From an uncultured Christensenella sp. (GTDB taxonomy: Bacteria > Bacillota > Clostridia > Christensenellales > Borkfalkiaceae): 64,000 bases of DNA. The stretch lies in NCBI GenBank assembly GCA_910587015.1, contig CAJUME010000005.1:1-64000 (forward strand), in the 5' to 3' direction. The position numbers and the translations under genes were made by a program. The notes beneath the pieces are model-generated. The model was given only the letters and a program-made list of their open reading frames with translations, was not told where the DNA came from and did no database searches. This document shows positions 47,798 to 56,268 of the stretch, in pieces (position 1 is the stretch's first letter; every line of letters begins with the position of its first letter).

Positions 47798-48319
47798 GCT
47801 TTCTTTTACAAAGCGTTTAAGCTCCTTGAACATTTCATTTTCACCCTTATCGCGTAATAGCGTCAAAAAATATCTTAAAGCCTCGCATGTTTTTTCGTTC
47901 ATTGCCGTTTTATCCGTCTGATTTTCGAAATAGGCAAGCGGATTTGCATCGGTATACTCCTTACCCCTATAGGTTTTGCCCGCCGCTATTCTGTCGCAGA
48001 CCATTTCGGCAAGGTATTTTGCGGGCATTTCCACATATACTCTTTTGCCGTCCGCAAAGTCAGTCCAGTATTCGTAATGGTGCTTGTTCCTGCCCTTGTG
48101 GTGCAGCCATGCGGCGGAATAGCCGAAAAGCTCCCGCTCCTTTGTCTGCGGACTGCGGTTGCCCTGATAGTATTTGACGCCACGCCAGAACTCCGTCGCG
48201 GAAAGCTTGGATAAATCGTGCGTTAAGCCTTGTCTGATAAGTCCGCATTTAAAGCAAAGCCGACGCACAAGCCGTCTGTGGGTTGTAACCGTTTTCAAAT
48301 GTCCGAAAAGCTTATTCAT
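47783..48319 (-). CDS. DUF5662 family protein
   Basis: A 178-residue protein of the DUF5662 family: LFGHLKTVTTHRRLVRRLCFKCGL, THDLSKLSATEFWRGVKYYQG, AAWLHHKGRNKHHYEYW, and PAKYLAEMVCDRIAAGKTYRG. The many His/Asp (THDLSK, HHKGRNKHH) suggest a metal-binding helical domain of HD-like design. The function is unknown; the gene is frequent in gut clostridia and in their phages. It starts six bases after the MBL gene's stop, so the two are co-transcribed. Confidence 0.82.
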   Translation of the reverse strand: MNKLFGHLKTVTTHRRLVRRLCFKCGLIRQGLTHDLSKLSATEFWRGVKYYQGNRSPQTKERELFGYSAAWLHHKGRNKHHYEYWTDFADGKRVYVEMPAKYLAEMVCDRIAAGKTYRGKEYTDANPLAYFENQTDKTAMNEKTCEALRYFLTLLRDKGENEMFKELKRFVKESKRSR

Positions 48320-48325
48320 AAGCAG

Positions 48326-49159
48326 TTAAATTTCCAAAAGCATACCGTCGTATGCGGCAATTACCGAATACTTTTTTTCAAGTGCGGCAAGACGGGCGCG
48401 CGTGGGATTGCCGTTATGCGAAAAATGAGTAATTACAAACTTTGTGTTACTGTCAACCGTTTCGCAGTCTTCAAGTCTGCGCCTTATTATCATATCGTCC
48501 TCTACGCCCATATGCCTTGCCTGCAAGCCCGCGGAATTATCTGCAAAGGTGCAGTCGATTGCAACAACTTGCGCCTTTACATTGTTTTTTGCAAGAAATT
48601 CAAAGGCGGCGGCGTCCAAATTGCCCGTATCGTATAAATGCAGATAGCCCTTGCCGTTACGCTCTATATAATACAGCAGACACTGCTCCGTTTGGGAATG
48701 CTGCGCGGGCAAGGTAAGCACCGTGTAATCGCCGATTTGCAGACGCTGATACGGCGCAACCGTGCGGACGGAAATGTCCGAGGCTATCTGCGGCTTAAGC
48801 TCGCGTCTGGTACATTCGTTGTATACTGCGGCAACCTCTGCATTACCGTAAATCTGCAGCTTTGGCTGGCTGACACGCGCATATTTATAGCCGCGCAAAA
48901 TAAAATCGTGCGCGTAAAAATGGTCCATATGCGAATGGGTGACCAGAATATATTTCAGTTCGCCGAGGTTATAGCCGTATTTAAGGCTGTTGGAGTATGC
49001 CTCCGGCGGAAAATCGACGGAAAGACAGTCGTCTATTATAATCTGCGAGCGAGTGCGGTATTCCTCTGCCTTGCCGCGGATGGCTTCGCAGTATTCACAG
49101 CTGCAGAACACGGCGGGAAAGCCCTCCGCCGCGCCTGTTCCACAAAATCTTATTTTCAT
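48326..49159 (-). CDS. MBL-fold metallohydrolase, PhnP-like
   Basis: A 277-residue metallo-beta-lactamase-fold phosphodiesterase of the PhnP / RNase Z-related group. Metal ligands are LVTHSHMDHFYAHDF at about residues 73-87, LPAQHSQTE, LHLYDTGNLD and FVITHFSHNGNP. A zinc-finger-like CSCEYCEAIRG near residue 20 is typical of PhnP-like proteins, which hydrolyse cyclic phosphate diesters. No phn genes lie near, so a phosphonate role is unlikely. It is followed by the DUF5662 gene after six bases. Confidence 0.88.
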   Translation of the reverse strand: MKIRFCGTGAAEGFPAVFCSCEYCEAIRGKAEEYRTRSQIIIDDCLSVDFPPEAYSNSLKYGYNLGELKYILVTHSHMDHFYAHDFILRGYKYARVSQPKLQIYGNAEVAAVYNECTRRELKPQIASDISVRTVAPYQRLQIGDYTVLTLPAQHSQTEQCLLYYIERNGKGYLHLYDTGNLDAAAFEFLAKNNVKAQVVAIDCTFADNSAGLQARHMGVEDDMIIRRRLEDCETVDSNTKFVITHFSHNGNPTRARLAALEKKYSVIAAYDGMLLEI

Positions 49160-49173
49160 ATCCGTATAACCGA

Positions 49174-49197
49174 ACAGGGCGAATATTTTCGCCCTGT
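49174..49197. terminator. Hairpin between dtd and the MBL gene
   Basis: ACAGGGCGAA (49174-49183) pairs perfectly with TTCGCCCTGT (49188-49197) around TATT. There is no T-run on the minus strand where it would act after dtd, so termination is uncertain. It may be a processing or stability hairpin. Confidence 0.45.
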
Positions 49198-49200
49198 GCT

Positions 49201-49638
49201 TTAAATTTCGTATATAATTGTGACAGGGCCGTCGTTAAACTGCTCTATCTTCATATCCGCGCCGAAAACGCCTTGCTTTACCGTATACCCGTAGCCGCGC
49301 AAAAGCTGGGCAGTGTATTCATAAAGCTCGTTCGCTCTCTCCGGGCGTTCGGCAAGCGTAAAGCTGGGTCTGTTGCCGTGCGAACAGTCGCCGTAAAGCG
49401 TGAACTGCGAAATCAACAAAATTTCGCCGCCGACGTCTTTAAGCGATAGGTTCATTTTTCCGTTTTTGTCCTCGAAAATCCGCAATGCGGCAAGCTTTTT
49501 TGCAAGCTGTTCGGCTTGCGCGGCGGTATCGCCGACCTTTATGCCGAGATATACCGCAAGCCCGAAGGGAATTTCGGAAACAATACTGCCGTCAACGGAA
49601 AGCGCCGTATGCCCTGCCCGCTGAATGACCGCCTTCAT
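49201..49638 (-). CDS. dtd: D-aminoacyl-tRNA deacylase
   Basis: A 145-residue DTD enzyme that removes D-amino acids (and glycine from tRNA-Ala) from mischarged tRNAs. The catalytic strand is ISQFTLYGDCSHGNRPSF (SQFTLYG motif with Thr, about residues 76-93), and the cross-subunit Gly-cisPro motif is NDGPVTIIYEI at the C-terminus. MKAVIQRAGHTALSVDG at the start is standard. It lies one base after the efp stop, so efp and dtd are coupled. Confidence 0.96.
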   Translation of the reverse strand: MKAVIQRAGHTALSVDGSIVSEIPFGLAVYLGIKVGDTAAQAEQLAKKLAALRIFEDKNGKMNLSLKDVGGEILLISQFTLYGDCSHGNRPSFTLAERPERANELYEYTAQLLRGYGYTVKQGVFGADMKIEQFNDGPVTIIYEI

Positions 49639-49639
49639 A

Positions 49640-50215
49640 TTATTTGCCTACGCGCGACATATACTCGCCCGTGCGGGTATCGATACGGATGGTTTCGCCC
49701 TCTTCAACGAACATAGGCACCTGAATGGTTGCGCCCGTTTCGACAACGGCGTTCTTCATTGCGTTGGTTGCGGTGTTGCCCCTTACGCCCGGCTCGCACT
49801 CGGTAATTTTAAGCTCTACAAAGTTTTCGGGCTCTACCGAGAAGGCTACGCCGTTAAGCGATTTGACCGTAACGGTATCGTTTTCCTTGATGTATTTAAG
49901 CGCCTCCTCAACCTGACTGTGATTGAGCGTAATCTGGTCGTAGGTTTCGGGGTCCATAAATACATAGAATTCGCCGTCGAAATACAGATATTCCATTTTT
50001 CTGGTTTCTACCTGAGCCGTTTCGAGCTTTGCGGTGGGGTTGAAGGTTACGTCCGAAAGCACCTGACCCGTTACAACGTTTTTAAGGGTTGCCCTTACAA
50101 ACGCCGCTCCCTTGCCGGGCTTGACGTGCTGGAACTCGGTTACAGTGTAAACGCCCTTGCCGTTATATTCGAAGGTTGCGCCCTTTCTTATATCGCCTGC
50201 TAAAATTGATGCCAT
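49640..50215 (-). CDS. efp: Elongation factor P
   Basis: A 191-residue EF-P that relieves ribosome stalling at polyproline. Domain I carries the loop EFQHVKPGKGAAFVRATLKN (about residues 27-46), with the modifiable Lys at about 34 in KPGKGA. OB domains II and III follow, ending IPMFVEEGETIRIDTRTGEYMSRVGK. It sits between pepP (30-base gap) and dtd; pepP-efp is the usual order in Bacillota. No epmA or other modification gene is seen, so the Lys may be modified as in Bacillus or left bare. Confidence 0.97.
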   Translation of the reverse strand: MASILAGDIRKGATFEYNGKGVYTVTEFQHVKPGKGAAFVRATLKNVVTGQVLSDVTFNPTAKLETAQVETRKMEYLYFDGEFYVFMDPETYDQITLNHSQVEEALKYIKENDTVTVKSLNGVAFSVEPENFVELKITECEPGVRGNTATNAMKNAVVETGATIQVPMFVEEGETIRIDTRTGEYMSRVGK

Positions 50216-50246
50216 AATTTTAAACTCCTTGTATGTTAAACTGAAT

Positions 50247-51296
50247 TTATAAAATAATCAAATTTTTATCCGAATCCGTCAGGCTTACCGCTTTGCCGTC
50301 AATAAGCGTTACGGTATCCTCTATTCTTATTCCGAAATCACCCTCGAAGTATACCCCCGGCTCGTCGGAAAAGACCATATTATTCCTTAAAACGTCCTCG
50401 CTTTTTGTTGAAAGACGTGGGAATTCGTGAATATTAACGCCTATGCCGTGCCCGAGCGAATGCGAGAAGAATTTGTCAAGCTCGTTCGCCTTTAAATAAT
50501 CGCGGGCGATTGCGTCCGCCTGTCTGCCCGTCATGCCGTCCGTTAACCGCTCCTTGACAAGCATATGCGCCTTTAAAACGTGCGCGTACGCGGTTTTAAA
50601 GCGTTGGTGCTTTTTGTCGTCGCCGAAAAGGAAGGTGCGCGTGCAGTCGGAGCAATAGCCCCCGACCTTACAGCCGTAATCTATAAGTATTATATCGCCG
50701 AATTTAAGCTTGCGCAAACCCGTTTCGTGATGGGGAACGCTTGAATTTTCACCAAAGCCAACGATTGTGGGAAAGCTTGTCCCGCTTGCGCCAAAGCTGC
50801 GCATAAGGTATTCAAGCTCGGCGGCGAGCTCGTTTTCGGTCATGCCCTCTCTGATTTTCGAAAGCAGACATTCAAACGCTTTATCGGTAATTTCGCATGC
50901 CTTTTTTATCGAAGCCAGCTCGTACGGCTGTTTAATCGACATCGCTTCGATAAATGCGGGCTCGCTGTCGCATATCTTTATCCCCGTATCGGCAAGACGC
51001 TTCCAGTCGTTGTAATATGTCCTTGAAAGCGGCACTGCAACCTGCTTATAGGGCTTTAAAAGCTTTTCTATCGTGCCTTCGAAAATTTTTACAGCTATAT
51101 CGGAGCCTTCAAGCGCCGCCGTTGCGCCCTCTATATAGCGCCGGTCGGTATAAAAGACTGAACCGTTTTTATCGCTTAAAACATAGCCGAACGTACTGCC
51201 AAAGCCCGTTAAATATTGCCTGAGGTCGGACTGTTCGGTTAAAACCGCTTCCGCGCCGACCTTGTCGTATATAGTTTTTGCGTTGGTATATGTCAT
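50247..51296 (-). CDS. pepP: Xaa-Pro peptidase (M24 family)
   Basis: A 349-residue M24 metallopeptidase removing the N-terminal residue before proline. The creatinase-like N-terminal domain covers about 1-130. The pita-bread catalytic domain has the metal ligands Asp-Asp-His-Glu-Glu in IILIDYGCKVGGYCSDCTRTF (two Asp, separated by 11), SHSLGHGIGVNIHEFP (His), VFSDEPGVYFEGDFGIRIEDTV (Glu, Glu). It is the standard gene before efp. The length is typical of YqhT-type enzymes. Confidence 0.95.
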   Translation of the reverse strand: MTYTNAKTIYDKVGAEAVLTEQSDLRQYLTGFGSTFGYVLSDKNGSVFYTDRRYIEGATAALEGSDIAVKIFEGTIEKLLKPYKQVAVPLSRTYYNDWKRLADTGIKICDSEPAFIEAMSIKQPYELASIKKACEITDKAFECLLSKIREGMTENELAAELEYLMRSFGASGTSFPTIVGFGENSSVPHHETGLRKLKFGDIILIDYGCKVGGYCSDCTRTFLFGDDKKHQRFKTAYAHVLKAHMLVKERLTDGMTGRQADAIARDYLKANELDKFFSHSLGHGIGVNIHEFPRLSTKSEDVLRNNMVFSDEPGVYFEGDFGIRIEDTVTLIDGKAVSLTDSDKNLIIL

Positions 51297-51330
51297 TTTT
51301 TACCTTTTTAACGGAATTATTGTATCAAAT

Positions 51331-52188
51331 TTATACAGCTATGTCAACGGAATTATAAATTCTCTTCATTTCGCAAGCGTCCTTTGCCTGCGTGCCCGCC
51401 GACTCGCTGACGATATACGGCTGCAATTTAAGATTTTTAAGCGCTATTGCAAGCGGCTCGAATTCGGGGCCGTAAACCTCGTCCTCGAAGGTGAGGTGCT
51501 TTATTTCGCCCTTGCCGCCGTACATAATTTTGGAAAAATGAACGTGAAAATGCTTAACGCGGTCATAACCAAGCTCCGCAAGCATATATTCGAGCCTCGA
51601 CTGATAGTCCGCAACCGTTTTCAAGCTGCCTTGCTCTCGCGCGTTTATGTGACCGAAGTCGATTGCGGGAGTAAAGCATTTATCTATTTTACAGAATGCG
51701 ACAACCTCTTCCAGAGTGCCTATCTGCGCTGCCTTGCCCATAGTTTCGGGACAGAACATAAGCTTTTCGTAGCCGTTAAGATAAATATAGTCCCTTAAAA
51801 TTTTAAGTCTGTCGATAGTTTTTTGAACTGCCTCTCCGCGCGTGGCCTTGCCCTGCGCCGCGGGGTGAAAGACAAGCCTTTGCCCGCCGAAAAGCGTTAA
51901 AAATTTTGCGCTGTCGAGAACGTAGCCGTAGGACTTCTGCGCCGCCTCGTCAGAGGGATTTGCAAAATTAATGAAATACGGCGCGTGTACGCTGATTTCG
52001 ATATTTTCGCGGCGGAAGGCTTCGCCTATGCTAAGCGCTCTGCCCTCCGACATATTTACGCCGCGACCGAAGGAATACTCGTAGCAGTCAAGCCCGCGCG
52101 CCTTGCAAAACTGCGCCGCCTGCTCTGTATGCTTGTGTCCTTCGGCATAAAATTCTTCGCAATTGCCGCTTGGGCCGAATTTAATCAA
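51331..52188 (-). CDS. Endonuclease IV / AP endonuclease family 2
   Basis: A 285-residue TIM-barrel enzyme of the endonuclease IV family, which cuts DNA at abasic sites using three zinc ions. Family segments are IKFGPSGN at the start, ISVHAPYFINFANP, RLVFHPAA (His), MFCPETMGKAAQIGTLEEVV (Glu), CFTPAIDFGHINAR (Asp, His), KHFHVHFSKI (His) and a Glu in IVSESAGTQAKDA near the end. I chose the TTG at 52188: it has GGAGA upstream and gives the usual I-K-F-G-P-S-G start. The ATG upstream lies deep in the DUF3267 gene. It overlaps that gene by eight bases. Confidence 0.88.
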   Translation of the reverse strand: MIKFGPSGNCEEFYAEGHKHTEQAAQFCKARGLDCYEYSFGRGVNMSEGRALSIGEAFRRENIEISVHAPYFINFANPSDEAAQKSYGYVLDSAKFLTLFGGQRLVFHPAAQGKATRGEAVQKTIDRLKILRDYIYLNGYEKLMFCPETMGKAAQIGTLEEVVAFCKIDKCFTPAIDFGHINAREQGSLKTVADYQSRLEYMLAELGYDRVKHFHVHFSKIMYGGKGEIKHLTFEDEVYGPEFEPLAIALKNLKLQPYIVSESAGTQAKDACEMKRIYNSVDIAV

Positions 52189-52852
52189 TGCTGTTCTCCG
52201 TTTGCTTGTCCGATTCCGTCTCTTCCGCTTCTTCAACGGTTTCGGGAATGCTTTCTTTATTGCTATCGTTATTGCTTTCGGGCACGGCGCTTCTGCAAAA
52301 AATCTGCATTTCCATTCCCGTATCGTTAACTAAAATATCCTTTGGATAGCGGGCGGTTTTATAAACGCAGAAGAAGTCGCCAGCCGCGCCGCTTATATTA
52401 CAGATTTGCAGAAACCAGATTACCCAGAACCAAATGCCGCTGTGAAAGAATATATTAAGCACCGCAAAAACCACGCCCCATACCACAACGGGCGCAAGCG
52501 CAATTATAATGTAGTGCTTTTTATCGTAATATGCCGAGCTGCCCGCATACGCCGCCCAGCCGACAAAGCCGTATTTAATTTTCGTCTTGCAGAAGGCGTA
52601 CATAAAAAGCCCGTGAACGGCCTCGTGCGCGAAAATATACAGCACAAAGCCGACAGTCAACACTACCAAGCCTATAATCGACTCGGTATTGTTTTCTATC
52701 TTTGAAGGACTTTCGATAAGCCAACCGATTCCGAACATAACTGCAATAATTGCCAGACAGATGCCCTGAACCGTCCAGAACTGCTTTTTGTTATTTTTTA
52801 AATCGATTTTATCAAAAAAGGTATAGCCTTGCGGCAGAGTTTTATAGCACAT
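52181..52852 (-). CDS. DUF3267 membrane zincin-like protein
   Basis: A 223-residue membrane protein of the DUF3267 family. A metalloprotease-like motif FAHEAVHGLFMYAF (HExxH, about residues 74-87) follows the second hydrophobic segment, and later segments include HYIIIALAPVVVWGVVFAVL. The layout is like site-2-type membrane proteases, though no second metal ligand is certain. The last 45 residues are acidic and disordered (KESIPETVEEAEETESDKQ). It is co-translated with ribF (adjacent ATG/stop at 52852) and overlaps endonuclease IV. Confidence 0.85.
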   Translation of the reverse strand: MCYKTLPQGYTFFDKIDLKNNKKQFWTVQGICLAIIAVMFGIGWLIESPSKIENNTESIIGLVVLTVGFVLYIFAHEAVHGLFMYAFCKTKIKYGFVGWAAYAGSSAYYDKKHYIIIALAPVVVWGVVFAVLNIFFHSGIWFWVIWFLQICNISGAAGDFFCVYKTARYPKDILVNDTGMEMQIFCRSAVPESNNDSNKESIPETVEEAEETESDKQTENSID

Positions 52853-54114
52853 CAGCCGTTCTCCTCTCCGCTGTCGGTAATTTCTTCCTCTGCGGGAGCC
52901 TCCGCCTCTTCACCGCTTTCTTCCGCGATTTCCGTAAGCGTTTTACCCTCGTCCTCGGATACGGGTTCGGGTTTGTTCTCGGGTTCGGGTTCCGTGTCCT
53001 GAGTTATTTCCTCTTCCGCATTTTCCGTTAATTCTTGTTCTGCAATTTCCGTCAGGGTTTTACCCTCGTCCAGCTCCTCGGAAGGCTCTTCCGTTTCCTC
53101 TGCGGAAGACGCCTCGAACTCCTCTTCAAGCTCGTCCTCGAACTGCAAATCCTCGGTTACCGTTTCCGTGTTCACTGTTTCTGCGGGTACATCGTCTACG
53201 GGTACTTCTTCCACAATAGGCGACTGCTCGGTATTTTCAACCTCATCGGTTATATCGGCAACAGCCAACTCGCCGACCGCCTCTGCTTCTGCCTCGGTAG
53301 TGTCGCATTCGGGCTGTGAGGAAAGTTCTTCTGTCTGCATAACGCACTCGCAAGCCGATAAAAATTCGATTTTTATTTGCTGTCCGTCGATATTTCCGCC
53401 GAAGTCTTCAAGCGTAACCGTAACATCGCCGCTGACTGCCGCCGTGCCGTTATATTCGTTTTCGCCCACGGTGCATTTTACGCAATACATGCCGTCCTTG
53501 GGGGCTATCTTATTCTGCGGATACAAAATTTTAATCTGATTGCCGCACGTTTCGCCGACTGTCGCTGTTACGGAAAAGTTTCTTCCCAACAGCTCGTTTG
53601 CGGAAGCGATTTCTCCGTTTTCGAGCAAGGATTTTATCAGGGTAGTGCTTACCTTTTCGGAGCCGCTTAAAACGTCCTTGACGGACATATACCAGACGCC
53701 GTTTTCCTCGTCCTCGCAATAATTTTTTAGTGTGGAGGACTTGCCCTTTGCGCCCGCGCCGAAGCGGAAGTCCTTGCCGCTCATATACGCCTTAACGTTG
53801 AGCTTATCCTCTAAAACCTGCAAAAAGTCAAGCGGCTTGGTATTTTTAAAGTCGTTCGTAAACTCTATTCTGACGACAAATTTGACGTTGTACTGTTCTA
53901 AAAGCGCTATGCGCTCCTCAAAGGAATAAACCTGCTTACCGCCCTTGCCGTCGGCGAACAGCATAACGCCCAAATCAAGCCCATTGATTTTAGCCTGCAA
54001 TTTTGCCTTTTTAAGCAGCTCGGCATGTCCTATATGCAGACCGTCAAAGCAGCCCAGAACAAGCAGGCATGGAAACTCGTATTCGCCTTCATTGTAATTA
54101 ACGATTTCTAACAT
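52852..54114 (-). CDS. ribF: RibF-like FAD synthetase with degenerate kinase part and acidic tail
   Basis: A 420-residue protein. The FAD-synthetase (FMN adenylyltransferase) domain at about residues 1-170 is intact: VLGCFDGLHIGHAELLKKAK (HxGH) near residues 19-38, FADGKGGKQVYSFEERIALL, and MSGKDFRFGAGAKG. The riboflavin-kinase part (about 175-270) has only ELLGRNFSVTATVGET and a few strands; the G-R-x-L-G-F-P-T-A-N motif is missing. The last 150 residues are very acidic and contain a repeat, EGKTLTEIAE, twice. It is placed after truB in the rimP cluster, the normal site of ribF. It may make FAD from FMN only. Confidence 0.85.
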   Translation of the reverse strand: MLEIVNYNEGEYEFPCLLVLGCFDGLHIGHAELLKKAKLQAKINGLDLGVMLFADGKGGKQVYSFEERIALLEQYNVKFVVRIEFTNDFKNTKPLDFLQVLEDKLNVKAYMSGKDFRFGAGAKGKSSTLKNYCEDEENGVWYMSVKDVLSGSEKVSTTLIKSLLENGEIASANELLGRNFSVTATVGETCGNQIKILYPQNKIAPKDGMYCVKCTVGENEYNGTAAVSGDVTVTLEDFGGNIDGQQIKIEFLSACECVMQTEELSSQPECDTTEAEAEAVGELAVADITDEVENTEQSPIVEEVPVDDVPAETVNTETVTEDLQFEDELEEEFEASSAEETEEPSEELDEGKTLTEIAEQELTENAEEEITQDTEPEPENKPEPVSEDEGKTLTEIAEESGEEAEAPAEEEITDSGEENG

Positions 54115-54956
54115 AATTTTTTACCTACCTTTAAAACAGATTGACTGACCTCTGCAAGTCCGTAAAACGTGCCGTCTACCGAATAAATTTTATAAACGCC
54201 GTCCGCCTTATCGCATGGCACCGACAAGCCGTTGAAAAGCTTTTTAGCTTGCTGTGGCGTCGGCACGATAGCCTCGTAAGGCAATACGCTTTCAGTCGGA
54301 ATTATAAAATTTTGTATATTACCGGTCGTCAGCGACCTCGTTTTTACAGAATTTTCAAGCGAAAATACTCCGCTTGCCGTTCTTACAAGCGCGCTCATTA
54401 CCGCGCACGTTCCAAGACCTGCGCCCAAGTCCCGCGCAATCGAGCGGATATAAGTTCCGCCGCCGCATTCTATTTTAAAGCGGAAGGTGTCCTCTTCCGT
54501 CTGATTTATCAAAGCTATGGAATAGATATTTACTTTTTTTGCTTTCAGCTGGAATTCTATACCCTCGCGCGCAAGCTGATAGCCGCGTTTGCCGTTTATA
54601 TTCTTTGCCGAAAACTTGGGCGGAAGCTGCTCCACCTCGCCCACAAGCTTGTGAAGTTCTGCTTCTATTTGCTGTTTGGACGGCACATATCCCGCGTTTA
54701 AGCGTATTTCGCCCGTGGTATCGAGAGTGTCGCTGTCGACGCCGAAACGGAAATCCGCAACGTAGGCTTTGCGCTTGTCAAGAAAAAAATCGAACAGCCT
54801 TGCCGCGTTGCCTATCGCAACGGGAAGCACGCCTGTAGCCATAGGGTCGAGCGTGCCCATATGCCCGCACGGAGTATTTAAAAGGCGCTTTATTCTGTTA
54901 ACCTCCTGTGCGGAGGACGCGCCCTGTTCCTTATCAACAACAATAAAGCCCGTCAT
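54108..54956 (-). CDS. truB: tRNA pseudouridine synthase B
   Basis: A 282-residue enzyme forming pseudouridine 55 in the T-loop of tRNAs. The catalytic Asp is in CGHMGTLDPMATGVLPVAIG (about residues 31-50); KRKAYVADFRFGVDSDTLDTTGE, QLPPKFSAKNINGKRGYQLAR and CGGGTYIRSIARDLG complete the family. It overlaps ribF (seven bases) and nrnA (four bases). The order rbfA-nrnA-truB-ribF is typical of Bacillota. Confidence 0.97.
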   Translation of the reverse strand: MTGFIVVDKEQGASSAQEVNRIKRLLNTPCGHMGTLDPMATGVLPVAIGNAARLFDFFLDKRKAYVADFRFGVDSDTLDTTGEIRLNAGYVPSKQQIEAELHKLVGEVEQLPPKFSAKNINGKRGYQLAREGIEFQLKAKKVNIYSIALINQTEEDTFRFKIECGGGTYIRSIARDLGAGLGTCAVMSALVRTASGVFSLENSVKTRSLTTGNIQNFIIPTESVLPYEAIVPTPQQAKKLFNGLSVPCDKADGVYKIYSVDGTFYGLAEVSQSVLKVGKKLC

Positions 54957-55909
54957 AAATTCTGGTAAACAGCATAGGTAAGCTTATCTATAACGTGCTC
55001 GACCGAGCCGCAAAGCATACAGCCGCTTGCAAGTATATGCCCGCCGCCGCCGAAGGACGTTGCGATTGCGTTGACGTTTACCTTACCCTTGCTTCTTAAA
55101 GAAACCTTATATCTGTCCTTCTGCGCCTCCATAAGCGCCACGGACACCTCTACGCCGTCAATGGTAAGCGGAAAATCCACAAAGCCCTCCGTAAGGCTTT
55201 TGTCCGCGCCCGTTTCCTGCATATCCTTTGCCGTAATCGTAATAAAGGTAAGCTTATCGTCCAAGGCGAACCTTATCTTGCTCATTGCCCTTCCGTAAAG
55301 AAGAGCGCGCGATTTGGGCTGGCGCGAGAATACCTCGTAATTAATTTTACTGCAATCTGCACCTTTGCCCCGCAAATATGCCGCAGTTTCGAATGTTTTG
55401 GGACTTACGTCCATATGAATGAAATTGCCACTGTCGGTAGCAAGCCCCGTCATAAGAGCGTTGGCTATCGGCACGGTAATTTCAAACCCGCCCGCAAGCA
55501 AAAGCTCGCATAAAAGCTCGCAGGTGGCGGGGCGTTCCACAACATAATTATACCTTGCATAGCCGTTGTTGGAAATATGGTGGTCAATATTGACCGTTTC
55601 CTTAAATTTTACAAAGCCCTTTGCAAACGCGCCCAGACGGGATACGTCCGCGCAGTCCACGGCAACCATAAGGTCGTAATCGCTATCGGGCAATTCGGTC
55701 TTTATTTCCGATGCGCCGTCAAGAAACAGAAACTTATCGGGTACGGCGTCCTCGCAGACAAAATACGCGGTTTTGCCCTTGCTTTTCAGCGCAAGATACA
55801 AGGCAAGCCCGCTGCCGATTGCATCGCCGTCTGGATGAACGTGGCAAAAGACGGCAATGCGAGTGGCATTATTGAGTTTTGAAAGTATTTCGTCTGTCTT
55901 ACTGTTCAT
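54953..55909 (-). CDS. nrnA: Bifunctional oligoribonuclease / pAp phosphatase NrnA
   Basis: A 318-residue DHH-DHHA1 phosphodiesterase degrading 2-5-mer RNAs and pAp. DHH motifs: VFCHVHPDGDAIGSGLAL (about residues 21-38), LMVAVDCADVSRLG, VNIDHHISNNGYAR (DHH) and ALMTGLATDSGNF. The C-terminal DHHA1 motif is SFGGGGHILASGCM. I chose the ATG at 55909, which overlaps the rbfA stop. It lies in the rimP-infB cluster as expected. Confidence 0.94.
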   Translation of the reverse strand: MNSKTDEILSKLNNATRIAVFCHVHPDGDAIGSGLALYLALKSKGKTAYFVCEDAVPDKFLFLDGASEIKTELPDSDYDLMVAVDCADVSRLGAFAKGFVKFKETVNIDHHISNNGYARYNYVVERPATCELLCELLLAGGFEITVPIANALMTGLATDSGNFIHMDVSPKTFETAAYLRGKGADCSKINYEVFSRQPKSRALLYGRAMSKIRFALDDKLTFITITAKDMQETGADKSLTEGFVDFPLTIDGVEVSVALMEAQKDRYKVSLRSKGKVNVNAIATSFGGGGHILASGCMLCGSVEHVIDKLTYAVYQNL

Positions 55910-56264
55910 CTTCCTCTTCAAGCTCAGAAATTATTCTGTCTATTTTTTCGCCGTACGCCATACTGCCGTCCTTTATAAAACGCAACTCGGGCACCGTTCT
56001 AAGCCGCATAACCTTTGACAGCTCGCGGCGGATAAAGCCGGCGTTCTCTTTAAGAATTTCAAAGCTGTTGTCGGCGCGGGTCAAATCGGTATCATAAACG
56101 CTGATATATATTTTCGCGCTCTTTAAATCGGGCGCGATTTCCGCCTCGGTCACACTTATTATTGCGGAAAGCTGCGGGTAGCTTCCACGAAGCTTACCTG
56201 CAATTATGCTTGAAATTTCCTTACGGAACTCGCCCGCAAGGCGTTCCCCTCTTATACCCTTCAT
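55899..56264 (-). CDS. rbfA: Ribosome-binding factor A
   Basis: A 121-residue KH-like 30S maturation factor. R-GERLAGEFRKEISSIIAG at the start, ISVTEAEIAPDLKSAKIYISVYD, and GFIRRELSKVMRLRTVPELRFIKD are the family. The C-terminal acidic end (ELEEEDEQ) overlaps the nrnA start. It starts four bases after infB. Confidence 0.96.
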   Translation of the reverse strand: MKGIRGERLAGEFRKEISSIIAGKLRGSYPQLSAIISVTEAEIAPDLKSAKIYISVYDTDLTRADNSFEILKENAGFIRRELSKVMRLRTVPELRFIKDGSMAYGEKIDRIISELEEEDEQ

Positions 56265-56268
56265 AAAA

